From Ilex aquifolium (Eukaryota; Streptophyta; Magnoliopsida; Aquifoliales; Aquifoliaceae), in NCBI GenBank assembly GCA_951799425.1, contig OX637399.1, positions 35,499,701-35,563,700 on the forward strand: 64,000 bases of DNA, given 5' to 3'. The notes beneath the pieces were generated by a model that saw only the letters and a list, made by a program, of their open reading frames with translations, ran no database searches and was not told where the DNA came from. Below, in pieces: positions 36,101 to 50,400 of this stretch (its first letter is position 1; the number at the start of each line of letters is the position of its first letter). Position numbers and translations under genes: made by a program.

Positions 36101-38373
36101 CTATGTTCTTAGAATTATGAGGTACTTAACAAGCTAGTTGTCCCTTTTTCTTTTTCTTTTTTTGACAAGGTTAGTTCTCTCTTTTGGACTTTACGTAGTT
36201 GGAAATATAAATATGCCAGCTGTACTTGAATATGTACTGCTATATAAGATCTGGATCTAATGTAGAGAGTCTTGGTCTATCCAATAATCAATTACTCATA
36301 AGTGTTCTTCAGGCTGGATCTTCCTTTTATTTCTCCTTTCTTCCTCTTCTCTTGCTCAGAATCAATCGCAACAGTCAGTTGGAGCTGTGGACTACATCTG
36401 TTATCAGAACTAGTGGAATGATGAACGTGAGATTTGCGATTATGGCTACTTAAGAATGCAGTAGGAAGCCTACTCGACAAACGGTTGATCACAATCCTCA
36501 TACAAATGACGTTGATTTTTGAATGGATACATTGGGTCCCTTACTCATTGAGAAGCAGATTTAGAATTTCCAAGGTCTGTTGAAGAAGGTGAAGGCATAC
36601 AGTGTGTAAAAACCCGGAATATTTTTCTTAGTAATAAATAACTAAGGCTGTGTTTGGTAACAGGTTGTTTTCGTTTTTTTTTTTAATTTTTACAAAAAAA
36701 AACATGTTCGCGGCGTGTTTTTTTTTTGGCCAATCTATTTTGTAAACAACCCCGTTTTTTAAAACACCTATTTAGGTGCTTTAAAAAACAAGGAAAACCG
36801 AAAACATACGCGCCCTCTCACCCCCAATTAATGAGATCTCGTCTTCGAACCCCATTAACAACACAAAAGATATTTTTTTTGTTCCAAGTATAAAAAAACT
36901 TTTTTTAACCCCTTTTTGTATCTCTCATTCGTCTCTCTCTTGCGAAGCCAGAAAGCTCCATCGATCAACTCAGCCCAGCGATCCATCTCCATCGATCTCT
37001 TTTCATCTCCATCTCCATCGATCTCTTTCCATCTCCATCTCCATCGATCTCTTTCCATCTCCATCTCCATCTCCATCGATCTCTTTCTCTCTCTGGAATT
37101 ATTTTTTTTAAGTTTGGGTTTTTGGTGGTGGTGGGTTTTCGATGGTGGTGGCTAAATAGGGGTGTTGGTGGTGGATAAATAGGTGGGTTGGGTGGTGGCT
37201 AAACAGAGGTGGTGGTGGTGAATTTTCGGTGATTTTGGTGGTGGGTTGGGCGGTGGCTAAACAGGGGTGGTGGTGGTGGGTTTTCGGTGATTGTGGTGGT
37301 GGGTAAATAGGTGAGTTAGTGGTGGGTAAATAGGTGGGTTGGGTGGTGGCTAAACAGTGGTGGTGGTGGGTTTTCGGTGATTTTGGTGGTGGGTTGGGCG
37401 GTGGCTAAACAGGGGTGGTGGTGGTGGATTTTCGGTGATTTTGGTGGTGGGTAAATAGGTGGGTTAGGTGGTGTTGGTGGTGGCTAAACAGGGGTAGTGG
37501 TGCTGGGTTTTTGGTGGTATTGGTGGTGACGATGGTGGCTGGGTGGAGATGTATTTGGCATTAAAAAATTAATCAAAATAATCACAATGAATTATGAAAA
37601 CACTATTATTATACCAAACATATTTTTTATTTTTGTTTTCATAATTTTTGAAATATAAATAATTACCAAACATGTTTTATATTTTTAATTTTTATCACAG
37701 AAAAACAAAAATTTGTTCTATTTTTTTTGTTAAAAAAAAACATAAAAACGAAAACGCTACCTAAAACTACCGACATATAATGAAAAACTCGGATAAGAAA
37801 ATGGACTTCAGAATTGACTTTCCCTCACGAAAATGAGTTGGATTACTACTATATTGACTATGTCTCGCACTAGGGACAAATTTCCCCACATGATGTTAAT
37901 TAAGTGGACTCTAATGAAATTACAAAGACTAAATGTTAAAAAAGGACAGCAATTCAGCTGCTAGTCCCTTTAGCCTATGACCTATCGACTATCCCATTCC
38001 ACACCTTAACTCAAAACTTATACCCATACATACCATGATTTTTGGATCTTGTCCCACTTTATTTTTTGTTAGATCAAAATGATGAATGTGGTAAAGAAAG
38101 AAAAAAGAGGAAGAAAAAGGAAGGCAGCCATGTTGCCTTGGAAACTGAGTGAGAGAGAGAGATTTTCCCTCCATTGTTGAAGGTGGTGAAGCTCGAGGAA
38201 GGACCAAGCTTGAGTTGTGGATCTAAATTGGGAGGTAGGACCACAATCATTTTGTTTTCTTTTATGATCTTCTATATATTGCATATAAAGTGTTGCTTTA
38301 TCTATGTATAATGTATGTGTGTGTACATGACGGAACTCTATCCGCGGGTGTGTGTGTACATCAATACACGTGG

Positions 38374-38413
<40 letters not shown>

Positions 38414-41400
38414 AAGATATGAAGAGAGAAACAAGGAGAAGAAGTAGAGAGGAAGAGAAAGTTTGAATGGATGTAGTAGTTGTTGAGAAAAAGCCCTAAA
38501 AATCAAATTAGGGTTATCTCCTTTAACCCCATGTATTTATAATAGTAAAATTACATGTACATAAATACCCCCCATAGCTATAAGACATCTCTCAACAATT
38601 CCTTATAAGTTGGAGCATAGATATCATACCCAACTTACAAACAATTGGATGAAAAACCTAACTACTAATTCCTTTAGTGAAAACATCAGTCAATTGGTCC
38701 CCTAATTTCACAAAAAGTATGCAAATCACTCCCTTATTTAGTTTCTCTTTGATAAAATGTCTATCAACCTCAATATGTTTGGTTCCCTTTATTTAGTTTC
38801 TCTTGGATAAAATGCCTGCCAACCTCAACATGTTTGGTTCTGTCATGTTGAACTGGATTATGAGTAATATCAATAGCATTCTTATTGTCACAATACAACT
38901 TTATAGGCCCATCAATCAAAATTCCTAGGTCTTGCATCAAACTCTAAACTCACATAAGCTCACAAACACCATGAGTCATAGCTCTATACTCTGCTTCAAC
39001 ACTGGACCTGGCCACCACAGATTGATTTTTACTACACCAAGTAACCAGATTCCCTCCTACAAAAGTATAGTATCTAGAGGTAGATCTCTTATCATCAACT
39101 GAGTCTGCCTAATCAGCATCAATGAATGCCTCTAACCTCAAGGGGCCATGGTCAGAGAACAACATACGTTTTTCTAAAGCATACTTAAGATACCTTAGAA
39201 TTATGGAAGCAACATCTAGATACACTGTACAAGGGTCCTGGGCTAACAACCCCCACCACATAATCAATATCTGGCCAAGTATGAGCCAAGTATATCAATC
39301 TCCCTACTTGTCGTTGGTACCATTCTTTATCCACATGGTCATCTACGCCATTGCTCAGCCTAGATGTCGTAATCAGATCTAGCAACCTCAATCCCTAAGA
39401 AGTACTTCAATGGACTTGTCTGTGATCTGCACTACTTTGCTTGTATCAAAACCTCAACATTGCTTTGAGAAATCGCCCAAACCAACATCTAGGAGATTGT
39501 TTCAAGTCATAAAGTGCTTTCCTCAACCTGCAAACCTTTCCAACAACAGAATGAGAGGAAAAACTAGGTGCAATATCCATATAAACCTCTTGCTCCATGT
39601 TGCCATGGAATAATGCATTTCTTCACATCTAGTTGTTGTAAAGGCTAACCCAAATTAACAACACAAGAAAGAAGAGTGCGAATAGAATTTATCTTTGCAA
39701 CAGGAAGCAAAGGTCTCCTAGTAGTCAATGATATAATTCGGAGTAAAACATTTGGCAACCAACCTTACTTTATATCTTTCAACTGCTCCATCAGCTTTCT
39801 GTTTAATAGTAAAGACCCACTTACAACCTACAGATCTTTTCCTAGCTGAAAGTGAAACTAATTTCCAAGTGTCAGTCTTGCTTAGAGTTTTCATTTCCTC
39901 TATTATAGCTCCTTTCCACTAAGTGTTTCCTTCCAGCCCTGTGGAATATATGCAAAAGGCAAAAACGAAACAAAGCCATGATACGAAGAAGAAAAGATGT
40001 TGTAAGAAACAAAGTTAGAATTTGGATGTTGAGTGTAAGATCTCACACCCTTTCTAAGAGCAATAGGAAGAGAACAATTATCAACATCTATAACAACACG
40101 AGATGGAGACTTATCTTTTGAAACCTATGTGGGAAAATCTGAAACTGGAGTTGGGGATGCTACTTGACTTGGTGGCACATGGATGGTCTGCTCTTTTGGA
40201 CGCCGAGAATAAGTCTGAAGATCAAGTCTATCCAATTGTCCACCAGTATTATGTTCTTCAGTACACTCGTCTTTCCATCCCTCACCAATATACTTGTCTT
40301 TCTCCCCCTAACCACAAACAATCTCTCTTAACGAAGGAAGAAAAAATGAGAGCTCCTCTCGTTACCTCTCTTCCTCATTACCAATCTCCCCCGAAGAGAG
40401 AACTGAGATAAAGCAAAGTACGGTTTGGTCTCACGAGATGTGACATCAATGCTAAATATTCCTTAATAAAGACACAACGCACAGCCTTAGGATTGAGTTG
40501 GGGAGAAGTTCAAGAGGAACCTTAAACTCAAGAACACTAGAGGGCATCTAATTAATAAGATATGCAGTAGTAAGAACAATATCCCCAAAAGGTGTTGGGA
40601 ACATTCATAATGCATATAAGAGCACGGTCAATCTTAAGAAAATGGCGGTTTTTGCGCTTAGCAACCCTATTTTGTTTAGGAGTGCTTACACAACTTATCT
40701 GATAAAGAATGTCATGCTCTTCAAGGAATGCTCGGGACTCACTATCAATATATTCAGTCTCATTATCACTCTTTGGGATTTTAATGGTAGTATCAAACTA
40801 GTTAGTCACCATCTTATGAAAAGCTTTAAAGTAGGAAAATATTCTACTCTTGGCTAGAAGTAAATACACCCCAATAACACGAGAATAAGAAGCAATGAAT
40901 GTAACAAGCCAACGAAAACCAGAATGAGAAACAACTCGAGAGGGCCCCACACATCAAAATAGCATAAAGGAAAAATCACTTATTTTATTAATGGAACGAT
41001 AACATGAACGTTTATGCTTTGCAAACCCGCAAGTATCACAAACAAAACTATGACATGATTTAGCTAACATAGGATAGGAAAAAGTTTCTCCAGAACACCA
41101 AAGGAAGGATGTCTTAAAACGGCAATACCACTGAAGTAAGAGTGGAAAAAGAGACGTAGTATCCACTTGTAGAGCATGACCCAAAGGCAATGTAGATAAA
41201 GATACATTCAAATACAAACCACTTGCTCTACCACTACCAATCATTTTCCCCTTCTTTAGTTTCTAAAACACACAATGAATATGAAAAAATGTTACATAGC
41301 AATAAATTAGTAGAAAAATTTAGAACATGAAGAAAAGATGAAAGGAAAATGCAGGAAGAGCACTGTACAAAACCTTTTCCAAAAACAGAGGATAAAGAGC

Positions 41401-44400
41401 CATTAACAACTCTCACTTTATTCTTACCAAAACAAGGAGAGTAAGAACAAAAAATGTTAGAGACACCTGTTATATGGTCAGTAGCCCCAGAATCAATTAT
41501 CTAAGGAGAAGAAAAGATGTTGTGAGCATATGCTTTCCTACCTGTATGAGTAAAGTTAAAGGATGCCCATACAGTGGGAGAAACTATGGTAAATGAAATG
41601 CCAAGTCTACCCATCAGACGCCTGAGAGTGTGCATCTTATCCTGGGAGAGAGAGCATTAGGATCAACATAGGAGTTTAAAGCAATGTTATCAGAACTGGA
41701 TCGGACATCGAACCGTCAGAAGGTCTGAATCAATGGTTCACTGGTCCAACCGTTAGTCAACTAGTCGAACCGGTTGCATAATAAAAAATTTATAAAATAT
41801 AATAATTTACCTAATATATATATACAATTTAGAAAATTAAGTGGAGAAAAGAAATATTAACTATGTGTGAGATGTGGTGGTGGAGTAAATTCTCCTCTTT
41901 TAATTGGAACAAACTAATAATATCAATGTCGTGGGCCCCAATGTCCCCGTAGACTTTGTCTCCTCTATATCCTAGAGTCATTATTATTCACCTAGCATGC
42001 GTCTCTACCGTTGGGAGTCTTGGGACACACACACACACAAATAGCAAAAGAGAGAAAGATAGTGTTACAGAAGGAAGGAGAAGGAAGGAGACAAGGGACG
42101 CTTGAGTTGAAGCCTGAGAAACGAAAGACGAAAGCCTCCTGGATTTAGGGCAAAATTGGGATCTGGTATTCTGATCTAAAAAACGAAAGACAAAAGTCTC
42201 CTAGACAAAAGCCTCCTGCCTGAGTGACAAAGTCTCCTAAACGGAAGCCTCCTGCCTAAGTTCGTCTGATCTGAATCTGCTTTAGTGTCGGAGTGGAGAA
42301 GTAGACCTATTGGATTTAGGGCAAAATTAGGAATTTTGGGGCTTCTATAAAAATGAAGTAGAACCGTCCGCTTTGACAAAACTCTCCAGTTCACGGTTTT
42401 TGCCAAAAACTGGCCAGTTTGACGATTCTGCTCGTATTTAACTGCTTAAGTGATTCAATTCCAGAACCGAATCGGCTGAGATCCCGGTTCACAGTCCAAC
42501 CATACTGTCCGATCCGTTTCTGATAACACTAGTTTGAAGAAGTCTAAAAAATATGAGCTAGAGACCACACAGTACCACCACGACCAACTCCATGCCCTCG
42601 GGTAGGACAACCATGCAACTTCCAACAGTGCTTTCTAGTATGACGTTCTTTATCACAATAATCACATTTCAACATATCACGATTACCAACATTACCCTTC
42701 CCACTAGTCTTGAGCTGACAGACATTACTATCCCGTGAAGTAGGAGTAACAAGCAGCGTATAACAATCCTAACAAGGAATGTTATACCATAGCACTACGC
42801 CGGCTTTCCTATTGCTGAACACAGGCATAGGCCTCTCTCAAGGTGGGGAAAAGAGATTGACCTAAAACTTGAAATCGAATCTGATCATACTTTATGTTAA
42901 GGCTAGCAAGAAAATCATATACCCACTCTTTTTCCATCATCTGCTGAAAGGCATTTGCATCTGCAGTACAAACGGCCTAAAAACTCTCATAATAGTCAAG
43001 TTCCTATAGCAAACTATTCAATTCGTCATAATACTCAACAAGAGATCTGTCTTTCTAATCTGACCCACGAATCTTCTTCCTCGGTTCATAGGCATGTGCG
43101 TCATTACCCTTTTATGAGTATGTATGTGTAATTACAGACCAAATCTTTTGTGTTGTGCCTATCAACAAGAAGGTGCGACTAATAGAGGGCTGCATTGAGT
43201 TAATCAACCAAATCATAACAAACGCATTCTCTAATTGCCATTTCCCCTTGTGTTGGTCCATCTGTCATAGGATCCTTAAAACTGGAATAATCAAACTTGA
43301 AGATTGAGACCAAATCAAGTAGTTGATGTCATCCAACATAACCAGACTAATCTGAAGGTGTGGGCCCAACACGACTCAACTCATTTGCCACGCTGCCAAT
43401 AAAAGTCTTATTATCGGTTGCTATGTCTATCAAACAAGGATAACACCCCCAAATATCAAAGTATTGGCTCAATCACCTAAAAACCCACAAAGCTCCAGAA
43501 ATCTTTGCAAGGAATAAATTACCCACACAATAAAATCTAAAAAAGGGGGCTAAATCAGATCAAAAAAAGTGATAAAAGGGTAGAAAAGTAGTCAAAAAAT
43601 TGCCAAAAAAAAAGAAGTGTAGATTTGGCGGCCAAAGAACCATCAAAATGGATGAAACAACGATTGGGTGAGACGACGGTAATTTCGAACCCCAAAGAGG
43701 CTATTGCATCCATCGAATTGCATCAAACAAGCCAGAATAACCGATTTCAAAAAATTAGACAACAATTCCGAAAAATAGAAAAATACATCAAATGAACACC
43801 AAAAAAAATTGAGAATTTTTCTGGGAGTATTAGAACCCTAGTCAATGTATTGGAATTTTTTTTCTTTTTTTTTTAGGGTTCAACAAAAACCAAAAAAAAA
43901 AAAAGTGGGAGGAAGAAAAAGGATTTACGTTTCTGAACAAAAAAAGAAAATGAAGATAATACCAACTTACGACAAATCGTGCTCTGATACCATATTAAGA
44001 TATGAAAAGCAAAAGAAGGAGAAGTAGAGAGGAGAGAGTTTGAATGAATGGTGTAGTTGTTGAGAGAAAGCCTTAAAAATCATATTAGGGTTATCTCCCT
44101 TAGCCCCATGAATTTATAACAATATGACAGCAAGTACATAAATACCCCTCATAGCTATAAGACATCTCTTAACAATATATCACTCTCAAACAGGGGCGGA
44201 GCAAAAAATTTTGTTCAAGGTGGACACTTTAATTACGCACTCTAATTTTTCTATTCTTAACCAATCACGCTATATAATATATTTGTATTTATTATATCAC
44301 ATTTGATCCATGAATTCCATTTAACATAAAAAATGCCAAAAAAATAATGCATATTGTATATGTACAAAAAATGACTAATTAACACCATTGTAAAAAATAG

Positions 44401-47400
44401 AACTAATTGTTATTTTTGTATATAAAAAATATCAGTTATTCACTAACAATCCATTAAATTTATCCAATAAATGATGTTCCAAACACACTAATATATTAAT
44501 CTAGTAAAATTATTAAACTAAAATTTAAGAGCTAAACATAGTAAAAAAATTTAAAATCGATTAACACATAGCAAATACTATAATCAATACTTAAATAAAA
44601 ATAGTGGCAATTTCTCGTAAAAAAAAAAAAAGTTAAATGAAGGTCAATTGCAGAAACTTTCACTTGCAAAAATTCATAAATAATAAAATTAAGGTCATCT
44701 GGAGAAAGCCTTAATAAAATAAAAAACTTGTTTCATTGTTCTATTTGCCTTTATAATCTTGCTCAACATTATCTATATGACTAAAAGTATTATAGAAAAA
44801 TCTAAAACTTCATACCATATCCATAAAAAATTGAGAAGATACGATATACTATGATCAACTGGCAACTCAATCGGTTAAAAAATTGGATCGATACCAAATT
44901 TCAACAATTTAGAATTCATCCCAAGTTTTGGGGATCAACCTAACTCAATTCTATTGAGTCGCAACTCGATCTATTTGAGTCGCAACTTAACATGATTAAG
45001 TTTTAATTTTTTGTACAATACTCAGATTTCAACAATATGGGCCCATAGTTTTTTTTGTTTTATGTGGTCTTGGTTTTTAAATTTTTTTTAGGTGGAGTTG
45101 GTGGGCCTAGCATTTTTGTCTTTAATTTTAGGTGGACACAAGTGATATATTATTCAAATATATAATATATATATATCTAGGTAATAAGAAAAAAAAAAAT
45201 TTTTGAGGGGGGGCACTTGCCCACCCTGAACCATATGTCCCTCCGCCTATGCTCTCAAATGGGTTCTTAAATATACATGAAAACTGGTTGAAATGTAAGT
45301 TACAAGTTTTAGGATGCGTTGTGGTTTTGAGATATAAAAAGGAAAGAAAAGATTTTGTTGCAAAGAGAGAAAAAGGAAAAAAAATGAATGTTTTTTTTTT
45401 CCCGATAAAGGAAGAGACTTTATTAAGATTTAGAAGAGATAAAAAATATAATATGGAGAACAAGATATCCTCACAAAGAAAGAAGCAAAATCCCTAAAAG
45501 AAAAAAAAAACATTAATCTAGAACTGTTTTTCAATCCCTTTGAAGAGACGACAAAGGTAAACATCAGAATTTTCCTACTGCCTTAGACCATAAAGAGGCA
45601 TGAAAAACAATTATTTCCCAAACTAAATGCAATGTAAGGAATTGATTTCTGAATATCCTAGAATTCCTCTCTATCCAAATATTCCAAAAACCCACCATTA
45701 AAGCACAACTCCACAAAATCTTGCCTTATTTACTCCTCCCAAATCACTAAACCAGATAGTTATATGAATGAAAGAAAACAGCTTATAAATTTCCTGTAAA
45801 AAAATGGAGTCTCATTTCCTATGTACAAGAATTAAATGAAGTAAATATAAACAGTAAAGATTGGTTGATTAGTCATCATGGCTTGAAGCGGGTTCAAAAG
45901 ATCAACTGTATGAAAGTTTTACTATCAATTACCATACATATACATATATTACCATAACAGGAGATTGGACAAAAATGAGTGGATGGCTAGGAAGACCAAG
46001 GTACACAAAGGATTCGTAATTCGGAGACCAAGGAAATAGGATCATTAAGGCCAATACTTTGGGTAAAGAAATACGTTCCTAGTACTTGATAAAGAACACT
46101 TGCTATCCTTGGAAAGACCACGCTCGTGCCGAAATGCTATAGCAAGTGAGCAACCCAATTTCTTTATCACCAAAGGACCAACCTTGTCCAGTAATATAGT
46201 TTGCATCATTTCCTCCACTGAAGCTTGACAAACCCATGCCTCACCAAACACGTTAAACAATTTATTCCACAATTCCCAAGAAAAAGAACATTGAATAAAT
46301 AAATGGGCATTTGACTCTCCATGTCTCATGCAAGTAGAGCATACATCACGACTCAAAGGTTTACAAGGTCGTCTCAAAAAAAAAATCTGGCATGAAGAAG
46401 GAATGTTGTAGCTACTCAACATTGGCCATGTAGAAGAGCTAGGAAGCACGAACACTTCATTTTGACCAGTGTGTCAGTGTCCGACTCGTCTCGCCTTGTC
46501 TCGTCTCGTCTGGGACACGAACACGATTCGGACACGCTAAAATGAGTGTTCAATTTTTTTATTGTTAAATTTTTTTTTAGGACACATTGGGTACACACTG
46601 GGACACATTGGGGAAAAGCGGCCGACACGTTCAGAGACACGTTTTGAGATTTTTTATTTTTATTTTTTGAGAACTTTTCAAATAACTTTATAATTAAGAG
46701 TTATTTTTGTAATTTTAGAGAGATATGAGTCAATAATATAAAAGAAGTTATAATCATTACATTGAACATAGGACATGAATGTAACATAATTTTGGATACA
46801 AATACAAGCTAAAATATAAATAGAATAAACTTTTAATATGAAAGTAATGTGAGAAAAAATGGGGTTATAAAATTGGGTCTCTTTGAAATTAATGTTATGA
46901 AGTAGAAGATTTTTGAAAATAAAAATTGTAGTAGACTAGTAGTCCTTGATTATTAGATCATGGATGTTAATGTTGAATGTGTATTGTACTTTTTATGCAG
47001 TGATATCATGATGTGAATTTTTAGAATTAGGGAAAGGATGAATTAAAGATTATTATGATAATATTTTATATTTTATCACATGATTTTATGTTAAATACAT
47101 ATATATATATGTATTTAACATATCGCCAACGTGTCAGTGTCTTACATTTTTTAAAAATTTTGTGTCAGCATGTTCGTGTATGTGTCCCGTATCCATGTTC
47201 GTACTTCTTAGAAGAAGAGGAATGGGATTTTGACTCAATTACAGAAAGCTCCCCATTAGTTTCTTGTGTAACAAATAGGACCTACTAAAATTACAAAATA
47301 GCCTTGAAAGTTTATGAAACATTTCCAAAATTATATAGTGGTCCCAAATGGTTACGAAATATTTCCAAAACTATAGATTGAACCCAAAGAGTGATGAGAC

Positions 47401-50400
47401 ACTTTTGAAATTTCAAAGTGCCCCTAAATGCTATTCGAAATTCTTACAAATTACAAAATGACTCCAAATGTTTGCAGAACTCCCAAAAAAAGCTACAACG
47501 TTTCATGATAGTGTTTACATGTCCACGAATTCAAGTAGAATATACTCGTATATGTCAACATGCTTTCATATATGTTAGCATGTTGATACAATATTGAAGT
47601 GCTTATCAACAAGGGTTGATCAAGTACAGTATCAATCGAGTTGCGAGATTCTTCGTGCCCAGATTGAAAGCATCTAAATGGCATGGAATTGGGCTAGGGC
47701 ATTACAAATGGGAGTCAACGCATTATGTTATTGATTCTTAGACTATTCTAGGCTTGTAACTCATGATCACGACCGGTGAATCAAGTGGAATTAGCTAGTC
47801 AATAAGTAAATGTTTATCAAAGTGTGCAGCTCGCATTCTACTTTGTTAACTAATGAAATTTCATGTCCCGGGGGGGGGGGATTCTAAAAGGATAAGAGGG
47901 TGTAATACCCACCATAATGTTATAATAAAGTATTTCATGAATGAGGTAAAATGATAGTTTATAAAAATCAAATATTTAAAGTTTATTTAAAGGTTACAAT
48001 AAAGTCCTAAATCTTATAGGGAGAGAAATATGTAAAAGAAAAAAAAATATGCAGATGTTGGCTATTCGATGAAATACATAATTCCGGTTTATGCTTAGAA
48101 TCAAAATCATTAGATATGACAAGACTTAACCCGTCTATACTCAATCTCCCAATCTTTACATAAAGCCCAGCTTAGTAAGTCATTGAATCATGCATTAAAG
48201 TACATGAAATAGTAAATATGGAATAAAAATGAAAATGAAACCTAGCTTGATACTTGCTTGAACTGAGTTAATGACTCAAAGCAATTCCCTTCTTGCAAAT
48301 CTTCCTCCTCCCTGGGTTGCTTAGCAATATCAAACACATTCAATTCCAATGTCATGTTACCAAATGAAATTTTCATAATTTCATTCATACAATTAATCAA
48401 AGCATTAGACCTAGCAAGGAACGGACGACCCAAAATGACAGGAATTTACGCAGCAGCATGCAAAACGGGCTGGGCATCCAAAACAATAAAATCCCTTGAT
48501 GTGCAATTCTAACACTGTCAATCTAGGATTAGGTAAGTGGGTTATTCACAATATGCTTCTAAATCTTTTTACAAAGAGTATCTCGTTTGATCATCTGGAT
48601 TTATACTCCATTTGAGTTTGATGTGATTCTATTGGAATTCTTACTGAATTGTTGGAGTATGTTAAGTAAGTTGATCAAGTAGTGTGGATTGAGGGCTAGA
48701 TTGTGGCAGCCAAAAGTGAAGTGCAGTGATAATTCAAGAGATCCATGGGAACGGGTTGAGGTGTTGTATCAGGTCTATGTCTGATGTGGTGTCGCGTATG
48801 ATCCTATTGACTGTTGACAACCATCTCACTTTTGAGATTTTTTCTTTTATGCATCCTTCTCAGAAACTGCTATTAAATTATTTTGTCCTCTTGTAGCATT
48901 GTGGATATCTTGTTTACTGGGCTTCCCAGCTCACCCCCATTGTACCTTCAACTGCAAGTTAAAGTGGCATGTTGCATCGACTAAAGTAAATTATCATGAA
49001 GCTTGGGAAAAGAATTGGCAGATTATGTGAATAGATTGACAACATTTGTACTGCTTACACGTTCAGCCTTAAACATTGTATAGACTACAATTTTAGAAGG
49101 CATATCTTATACTTTTCTACAATTGAAGTGGTCTAACACTCTGAATGGCATGGAATTGGGTCAAGGCGTTACAGGTCATCCTTGTAGTTATACTTATTTT
49201 GTACAATCATCTATCTTCCACAGGTGGTATCTACTATTGTAGTACAGGAATAACTACATATTTTATCTAATATTCTATCTTCTAGAATGCTTATGGTTTG
49301 AGAGACAGTTCTGGTATTAAAGCCATTGAACCCTAGCTTCACTCTCAAACATACATAGGTTTAAGGACAACGAAAGAAGCCAGAGATGGTGACTAAGTTG
49401 CCGCGATGAAAAAAGTGCAGGAGATGGGAGGCGATAGGATGATTTGAATCTGCTTCTGGCAAATGTGAGCATGAGCTGCAAAGAAATCATAACGAGAAGA
49501 CAATGAATTGGCATGGCAACGTCGAAGCGGCGTATCAAAGTTTTATAAGGTGACTAAAACTAATAATCATCATGCTGTAAATGATGGAAGACCATAAGGA
49601 GTTCTTCGAGAATGAAGTTCTTTCATTCTCATTAAAAGTATGTATCACCCATGTGAATTTGACATCCGAGTACGAAATTAAGGTAGTTCAAGGTTAGGAA
49701 GATTTATTTAGTTAAACTCGTGGCTGAACCTACAAGAGGTGAAAGGTATTTGAGGATTATCCTGTCGCAAAGGATGAAACACCATAATCATCGTTCGATA
49801 ATTTAGTCAATGATAAGGATTTTCGAGAGATCCCATTGATCATGTTTCTTTGCTACTATTAAGAGTTAACTTGAGTCTAAACTTTATTATTTTCATCATC
49901 AGGGCATTATTATTACTCATTTGCCATCAATTTCTTCTCCCTCCAAATATGTCATGCTGAAATTAAATGGAAATGCTTATGCTATTCTTGAATGAGGACC
50001 TAATGCATATCTGCTTGATTTTCCATTGAATTTTTATATTACTCCAGTGTCTATTTGGAGGACATGTTACTTTAACAAGGCACTCTAGAGCCTCCTATAT
50101 TACAAGTAGGTGTTTCTAAAGTTGGAGTTGCTTCTTCGTCAGCACTATCTCCATTCTTATCTATCCACTTCCACCACATACTCCGCGTCATATAAAGGAT
50201 GTGTTAGAAGACCAGATTTTTAGTGTTTTAGATAGAAATTGTCACCTTTATCCTGCTCGATGGACATCTATTGATGCTTCTATTGAGGAGGAGTTCTACC
50301 ACCGTCATTCTGCTCTCTTGGAGTACTTTAGCTTTGATGACTATCCGGGGAAGAGTTTTTCTCAACCAAGTGAGAATGATGGAGATTGTGTTGGAGTTGG

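Larger units (their letters stand above)
36605..38409. mobile_element. LTR of family A/B, left part (split by nested insertions)
   Basis: Starts TGTAAAAACCCGG. From 37772 to 38409 it follows the same order of phrases as the solo LTR at 32640-33310. It is interrupted at 38410 by copia element 2 and resumes at 44175-44190, 45252 to about 45390, and 47212-47706. Its end there reads GGCATGGAATTGGGCTAGGGCATTACA in two pieces. No target duplication was found for the reassembled unit. Confidence 0.6.
38410..44174 (-). mobile_element. Ty1/copia retrotransposon with a nested MITE
   Basis: Minus orientation. LTRs at 38410-38597 (188 bp) and 43993-44174 (182 bp) are flanked by the duplication ATATA (38405-38409 and 44175-44179); it landed in an AT microsatellite. 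A tRNA-Met primer binding site is beside the right LTR. Copia order is kept: gag, knuckle, protease, integrase, RT, RNase H, all broken by stops and shifts. A hAT-like MITE at 41682-42531 separates gag from protease. Length without the MITE is about 4.9 kb, normal for copia. Confidence 0.93.

Noticed and set aside
36855..37155. Frames reading as repeated MEMEMERD or SISIDLF
   Set aside because: They are low-complexity products of the CCATCTCCAT repeat on both strands.
37110..37560. CRISPR-like regularly spaced repeats
   Set aside because: Units are contiguous, imperfect, G-rich minisatellite copies in a plant intron, with no unique spacers and no cas genes.
38069..38506. Minus-strand frame with a run of YIYIYI
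   Set aside because: Crosses the AT microsatellite and the copia LTR border; it is an artefact of simple repeats.
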